Shown here piece by piece: positions 61,294-64,000 of a DNA stretch of 64,000 nucleotides. Each line of letters starts with the position of its first letter. Position 1 is the stretch's first letter. A model generated the notes under the pieces. It was given only the letters and a program-made list of their open reading frames with translations. It was not told where the DNA came from and did no database searches. Made by a program: the position numbers and the translations under genes. Where the stretch lies: positions 1-64,000 of the forward strand of contig CAYXVG010000025.1 in NCBI GenBank assembly GCA_964468205.1, read 5' to 3'. This DNA is from CAWELS01 sp964468205. GTDB taxonomy: Bacteria; Acidobacteriota; Terriglobia; Bryobacterales; Bryobacteraceae.

Positions 61294-63630
61294 CTACTGC
61301 CAGCATTCCACAACGGCGACGGAGGGCATGAGCTTCACTCGCAGGGTCGGCTTGTCGAGTGCCTCGACGGACGGGCTGATCTGAAACTCGATGCCCAGAC
61401 CCTCCAGCAGATCCCGGAGCACGGTTCCCTTGAGTACATAACTGATGCCGTCCGAAGGCGCCTCTGGGGGGTAGAGAGGGCTGAGTTCGCTGAAGACGGC
61501 CCCGACGACGTTTCCACTAGGGTCAACGAGCGGGCCTCCGTCCTCCCCGGCGTGGAACGACGTGGAAACCTGATACATCCGGGGGTCGCGGTCGTGGCCC
61601 ACGGTACCACGGATCCGGCCCGAGGAAAGCAGATAGTCTCGGGCTCGAGGGGCCGGATAAGGGAAGACGGCGCCGTGGACAACATCACCCAGCCGCAGGG
61701 TTTGATTGTCAGCGAACGATAAGGGAGTGAGTGCATTCGCCGCCGGGCTGAGCACGGCGAGATTGTTTTCGGGATCGGCGCTGAGCAGCGCAACCGCATA
61801 CCGTTCTTGTCCTTGCCGAACCGCTATCCGGGGGCAACCGGCAACGATATGATTCGCGGTGACGATCTGCCCATCCGCTCCAATCGCGAAGCCGCTGCCA
61901 GTGTTAACAGGATCGCCACGAAAACTTTCGGGCGGCCGGACGTCACTGCGGGGAGCTCCGATCCCGGCCAGCCGCTCCCGTGCCAGTCTTTGTGCCAGAG
62001 CCAGTTGTTCGGGTGTGAGCATGGCGGCAATCGCGTCCCGGTTTTTCTGCGCGACTTCGTCTCCCTGCGAGGCGGCCAGATTCGACCACATATGAGCCTG
62101 GATATAATCTTGCGGTACGCCGCGGCCATTGAAGTACATGAAGGCCAGATTGCTTTGAGCATCGGGATATCCAGCTTCCGCGGCAAGGCGATACCATTTC
62201 ACGGCTTCGGTGTCATCGCGCTCGGCGCCCACTCCGTTCGCGTAGGCGAATCCAATGTTGTATTGGGCGACCGGATCGTTCTGCTCGGCTGCCATTCGGT
62301 ACCAGCGCATTGATTCGCCGGGGTCAGGCGGAACGCCAATCCCCTTGGCATAGGCCTGTCCCATCCAGAGTTGCGCCTCGATATTGCCTTGCTCGGCCGC
62401 CAACCGGTACCAATGGGCGGCCTGTTCCACGTCCGGGGGGACCTGCTGGCCATCGGAGTACATCTTCGCCAGCGCCAGTTGGGCCTCCAGGTGGCCCTGC
62501 ATGGCGGCGGCTCGATACCAGTGAGCCGCCTCTTCACCATTCCGCTCGACGCCCTCACCGAGTTGATAAGCCCGTCCGAGTTGGTATTGCGCGGGCGAGG
62601 ATCCGTGTTTGGCGCCCAGGCGATAGAACTCCAGGGCTTGGGCTTCATCGTCGAGAGTTACCTGACCACTTTCGATCAGCACCCGCATGCCGAAGAGAGC
62701 GCCGGCGTGACCGCTCTCCGCGGCCTGGCGGTACCACTGGTAGGCCTGTTGCGGATTCCGCGTGACACCTTTGCCGTTCGCCAAGGCGAAGCCAACCGCA
62801 TACATGGCGTCCGGATTGCTCTTTTCGGCGGCGGCCCGGTACCAGCGGAAACTCTCCTTGTCATCTCGTTCGACGCCGTCGCCCTGTTCGAAGAGTTCCG
62901 CCAATGCGAGCTGTGCCGAGGCCTCGCCGCGTTCGGCGGCCTTCCGGAGCCAGCGCGCTGCTTCCGCGGTGTCCCGTTGCACTCCCTCCCCTTCAAGAAG
63001 GATCTTCCCGAGGCGGAACCCGGCGTCCGGGCTACCGTTAGCGGCCGCTTTCCTGAGCCAAGAGACAGCGGCAGCGGCGTCCCGGGCGACGCCCCGGCCC
63101 TCGAAACAAGCCTCGGCCATTCTTAGTTGAGCGTCGGTGTGTCCTTGCGCGGCCGCGCGCCCGAGCCACTCGGCCGCAGCCTTATCGTCCTGGGCGCCGA
63201 ACTCGCCGCTCGAGTAGATTACGCCCAGCGCGTACTGAGCCGCCAAGTGGCCTTGCCCGGCGGCGGCACGATAAAGCCGCATGCCCTCGGTTGGGTTGGC
63301 CGGAACGCCAGCGCCGTTGAAAAGCAGGAATCCAGCCGCATACTGCGAATCCGCGTGACCGGCCTCAGCGGCTTTCAGATACCAGAGCAGTCCGAGACTC
63401 TCGTTCTTCTCGACGCCTCTTCCGGTGGTGAATATCATCCCGAGGTTGAATTGAGCAATGGTGTTGCCCTCCTCGGCCAGCGGCGTCAGTTCAGCCAGCG
63501 CTTTCTCAGTCTCTCCGTTCGCGAGAGCGGCCATTCCGGACTCGAGGTCGGCCCGGCAGATAGTAGGCGACAACAATAGCAAACAGAGGACGGCCGGAGC
63601 GGATCCGAGCTTCAAAGCGACCGGCGGCAT
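61294..63630 (-). CDS. Exported SEL1-repeat protein with a catalytically degenerate trypsin-like domain
   Basis: A 778-residue protein. A signal peptide (about 1-26, SPTICRA) is followed by thirteen SEL1-like repeats of about 36 residues (about 45-510; G-x-x-x-A-Q-x-x-L-G ... W/Y-x-x-A-A). After a linker comes a trypsin/DegP-like domain (about 565-750): TANHIV gives His594, but the Asp position reads Asn623 (NNLAVL) and GNSGG reads GEDGG, with Asp697 in place of the nucleophile Ser. It therefore should not cleave peptides and may act in binding or sensing. ATG at 63630 lies 4 nt after the preceding gene's stop. Confidence 0.85.
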   Translation of the reverse strand: MPPVALKLGSAPAVLCLLLLSPTICRADLESGMAALANGETEKALAELTPLAEEGNTIAQFNLGMIFTTGRGVEKNESLGLLWYLKAAEAGHADSQYAAGFLLFNGAGVPANPTEGMRLYRAAAGQGHLAAQYALGVIYSSGEFGAQDDKAAAEWLGRAAAQGHTDAQLRMAEACFEGRGVARDAAAAVSWLRKAAANGSPDAGFRLGKILLEGEGVQRDTAEAARWLRKAAERGEASAQLALAELFEQGDGVERDDKESFRWYRAAAEKSNPDAMYAVGFALANGKGVTRNPQQAYQWYRQAAESGHAGALFGMRVLIESGQVTLDDEAQALEFYRLGAKHGSSPAQYQLGRAYQLGEGVERNGEEAAHWYRAAAMQGHLEAQLALAKMYSDGQQVPPDVEQAAHWYRLAAEQGNIEAQLWMGQAYAKGIGVPPDPGESMRWYRMAAEQNDPVAQYNIGFAYANGVGAERDDTEAVKWYRLAAEAGYPDAQSNLAFMYFNGRGVPQDYIQAHMWSNLAASQGDEVAQKNRDAIAAMLTPEQLALAQRLARERLAGIGAPRSDVRPPESFRGDPVNTGSGFAIGADGQIVTANHIVAGCPRIAVRQGQERYAVALLSADPENNLAVLSPAANALTPLSFADNQTLRLGDVVHGAVFPYPAPRARDYLLSSGRIRGTVGHDRDPRMYQVSTSFHAGEDGGPLVDPSGNVVGAVFSELSPLYPPEAPSDGISYVLKGTVLRDLLEGLGIEFQISPSVEALDKPTLRVKLMPSVAVVECWQ

Positions 63631-63634
63631 ATTT

Positions 63635-64000
63635 TCATTTTCCAACAACAGGATCCTGCAAGACGAGTGTAACGCGTTCCAAGTGAATCGTACCTCGCAT
63701 TCGTACGGCTCCAGAGCGCCGCTGGTGGGCCAGGACCAAACGGAGAGCGCCGTCCTCGCGCGGTGCTTGGAACGACACTGGGCTTGCTTGCTCCAGTACG
63801 AGATCAGGAGACTCCGCGAGCAGGCGTCCGGTGGAGGTGTAGACCCTCCAGATCAGACCGCTGTGCGCCGGCGCCCCGGATGAAGCGCCGGAGGCAAGCC
63901 GGGATTGAGAGTGGAGTTTGTAGGATTGACCGGCCTCCAAGACGAGGAGCTGAACGAGGATTTCACAGTCCTCGGGCTGATCGCCGGAGAACTCGATCCG
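63635..64000 (-). CDS. C-terminal end of a large protein (5' part outside the window)
   Basis: The frame is open to the window edge; 121 codons are seen. The sequence (FSGDQPEDCEILVQLLVLEAGQSYKL, then GLIWRVYTSTG, LRLVLAHQRRSGAVRMRGTIHLERVTL) looks like the beta-rich C-terminal domain shared by acidobacterial TPR-repeat exported proteins. It ends 4 nt before the SEL1 gene start, so the two form an operon. Confidence 0.7.
   Translation of the reverse strand, partial: RIEFSGDQPEDCEILVQLLVLEAGQSYKLHSQSRLASGASSGAPAHSGLIWRVYTSTGRLLAESPDLVLEQASPVSFQAPREDGALRLVLAHQRRSGAVRMRGTIHLERVTLVLQDPVVGK

Overview
The window looks like a chromosomal piece of a high-GC Gram-negative soil bacterium of the phylum Acidobacteriota, probably close to the Solibacter/Bryobacter group. 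Three things point there: three very large TonB-dependent-receptor-like (Oar-type) outer-membrane proteins, a VWFA-type protein of the acidobacterial family, and SpoIIE-type PP2C phosphatases, SEL1-repeat proteins and DUF2961/CocE-type secreted enzymes typical of these genomes. This placement is inference; there is no rRNA in the window. lpxD confirms an outer membrane with lipid A, and flgM-flgN-flgK-flgL shows a flagellum.

Layout. 1-3.5 kb: an Oar-like receptor. 3.7-4.7 kb: a methyltransferase. 4.8-7.1 kb (minus): dinG-like helicase and queD. 7.2-10.4 kb: an exported DsrE-like protein, a decayed fragment duplicated from the gene that follows, a HExxH protein, and a HAD phosphatase fused to a FAM151/menorin-like barrel. 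10.4-12.4 kb: fused E1 alpha/beta of a 2-oxoacid dehydrogenase. 12.5-15.5 kb: a secreted glycosidase-like protein, an NCS1-type permease and an overlapping 56-residue membrane protein. 15.6-16.4 kb (minus): a GufA-type ZIP transporter. 16.5-26.2 kb: a complex I cluster in the order nuoC-D-I-J-K-L-M-N-H, without A, B, E, F or G.

26.3-27.8 kb: a membrane PP2C phosphatase. 27.9-33.9 kb (minus): a tightly packed operon lpxD, LOG-like, HAMP-PP2C, TrkA-C, nnrED, tsaE. 33.9-38.6 kb (plus): an N-terminally reduced TonB-receptor-like protein, a VWFA protein and a coiled-coil protein. 38.6-41.6 kb (minus): the flagellar operon flgM-flgN-flgK-flgL behind a textbook sigma-28 promoter. 41.6-44.5 kb (minus): a carboxypeptidase-regulatory-repeat protein, a RodZ-like HTH protein and an SDR. 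44.6-47.3 kb: a MATE exporter with a 29-codon leader ORF, and an exported xylose-isomerase-like barrel. 47-49.8 kb: small hypotheticals, a TerB/DUF697 protein and a sulfatase remnant.

49.9-58.0 kb (minus) is a five-gene unit: TetR regulator, Oar-like receptor (ATGA overlap), DUF2961/GH172 enzyme, LolA-like protein, CocE-type hydrolase. A palindromic operator candidate sits just upstream of tetR, so the unit looks like a regulated glycan or ester uptake and processing locus. 58.1-59.1 kb is a repeat-rich gene-free stretch that ends at a tRNA-Asp. 59.5-64 kb holds an SMP-30-type lipoprotein, an exported hypothetical, a 13-repeat SEL1 protein whose trypsin-like domain has lost its catalytic Asp and Ser, and the C-terminal end of a gene that runs out of the window.
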